Shown here: positions 63,117 through 64,000 of the stretch, in pieces | Layout: each line of letters begins with the position of its first letter | How positions within the stretch are numbered: position 1 is the first letter of the stretch | Assembly: GCA_963971225.1 (NCBI GenBank) | Contig: OZ020269.1 | Span: 36,105,264 to 36,169,263, forward strand | DNA length: 64,000 nt | Source of the DNA: Melieria omissa | Lineage: Eukaryota; Arthropoda; Insecta; Diptera; Ulidiidae | Reading direction: 5' to 3' | Notes under the pieces: generated by a model | The model's input: only the letters and a program-made list of their open reading frames with translations | Database searches by the model: none | What the model was told of the DNA's origin: nothing | Program-made: the position numbers and the translations under genes

Positions 63117-64000
63117 TTGTGATGTTCTTATGTTAATGTTCCAGATGGTGAATAAGTGAGCGTATGTAATTCAATGTTGATGTTTAATTTGTATGATGTG
63201 CAAGATTAGTGTTGAGTGTGGATCGTTCTTGTCTGATCGCGTGGTATCTTCGCTGGAAGTCGGATGACGAGTGTTTAGCCGTCAGCCGCGCAACCACCGT
63301 TTCGGACAGCGAGGAATGCCGTCGGCAAGTACATAAGGAAAGTATACAAGGTATGTATGAAGTGAGGATAGCGGATAAGGAATAGCGGACATGCACAAAT
63401 GGTGAGTATACAAGGGTAAGTATATAGGAAGAAGGTAAGTAAAAGAGGTGGGAGAGGATATATACTGCTCATAACTTATCATTTATTATTTATTAGGTGA
63501 TGCGCGGTGACGGCAGGCAACGACGTGAACAAAGTGATAACTTTGTATTTTTCCATAAATATGAAATAATTTTTCTGTAATTAAAAAATATTGATAGACA
63601 ATTTATTTAATCCGTTTTAAGCTAAAATTGTTCAAAAGTAAACTAGATTTAGAACTCTAATAAAGAGGCGTGGCGACCTTAACTGTCATGTACACACTTC
63701 TTAGACAAGTTTTTCAAGATTCAAATACCAAAAAGTAATATCGAGACACAGGGTATAATTCGGGGTCGAAAGGGTTAAAAGTAACATCAGAAGATCGACT
63801 ACAAGAAATGCAAAACATTTCTTTCTGCATGATTTCATTTCCCAAAATGTATTTATTAAAGTTAAACCGCGTGTAAAACTTGGTGCACGTGATTCTACGA
63901 CAACCAAGCCAATATTTTTCGTATTGCAGATCCATTCTTCTTTGAATATCACTTTATCGATTAAGAATGCAAAATACTTACAGTAGCCGCAGAATACTGT
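63117..64000. other. Unassigned DNA to the window end
   Basis: Minus-strand frames at 63184-63482 overlap in several registers and look like low-complexity coding by chance. A minus-strand frame at 63701-63952 (83 codons) is not recognisable. The GAAAGGGTTAA string at 63769-63778 could be the end of a piggyBac-type element. Confidence 0.3.

Noticed and set aside
1..64000. CRISPR arrays, bacterial operons, prophage or attachment sites
   Set aside because: Introns, SINEs, LINEs and insect transposons show this is animal nuclear DNA; the tandem repeats seen are not spacer-separated short palindromic repeats.

Overview
This window looks like intergenic and intronic DNA from an insect, most likely a higher dipteran. 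A tephritid fruit fly is the best guess. The sequence is AT-rich, the one host gene has short GT-AG introns, and there are rosa-type (DD41D) and mauritiana-type mariners, P-like inverted repeats, hAT, piggyBac-like and PIF/Harbinger elements, tRNA-headed SINEs, and I-, Jockey/CR1- and RTE-type LINEs. The species cannot be proved from the sequence alone. Nothing bacterial or viral was seen.

Only one host gene can be supported: a three-exon isochorismatase-domain protein on the minus strand (1115-2449, 206 codons, catalytic Asp-Lys-Cys readable). Intron 1 carries a hAT MITE, and a 918-bp hAT element sits 62 bp upstream of its ATG. The rest is mostly transposable elements, often nested, plus islands of more complex single-copy-looking DNA (about 8.4-9.77, 20.3-21.3, 21.6-22.25, 26.4-27.2, 29.6-30.0, 53.4-54.7 and 59.7-60.96 kb) that could hold regulatory sequence or unrecognised exons.

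Layout. 0-5.8 kb: piggyBac-type MITE, the gene with its hAT insertions, a deleted DD41D mariner, a foldback MITE and a pogo-like MITE. 6.3-8.1 kb: tandem dimer of a P-superfamily element. 9.8-14.9 kb: large decayed nest (mariner, SINE, LINE, pogo-like and hAT pieces). 15.9-17.7 kb: piggyBac-like element with repeated palindromes. 18.1-21.6 kb: second P-like family, a SINE and a Tc1-like element. 22.3-24.2 kb: first RTE copy. 25-26.3 kb: LINE remnants. 30.0-31.9 kb: PIF/Harbinger element, followed by an LTR. 33.0-34.2 kb: an 8-bp-TSD element carrying a mariner remnant. 34.6-35.4 kb: SINEs. 37.1-42.8 kb: a minus-strand LINE split by a SINE (itself split by a hAT) and by a second RTE copy. 42.8-45.5 kb: satellite-like repeats interrupted by a three-level nest. 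46.1-50.7 kb: an element containing a full-length RTE with an intact 1010-codon ORF. 52.1-53.4 kb: an almost intact mariner. 54.8-64 kb: LINE, mariner, SINE, RTE and LTR remnants, a tandem repeat array, a 59-bp-arm hairpin and a foldback MITE.

The elements do not form a pathway. What they show is insertion order: exact target-site duplications (TSDs) date layers relative to one another, two RTE copies share derived defects, and two SINE families share a body but have different tRNA-like heads. The full-length RTE and the mauritiana-type mariner look youngest. The mariner has lost 11 residues including the WVPHEL motif.
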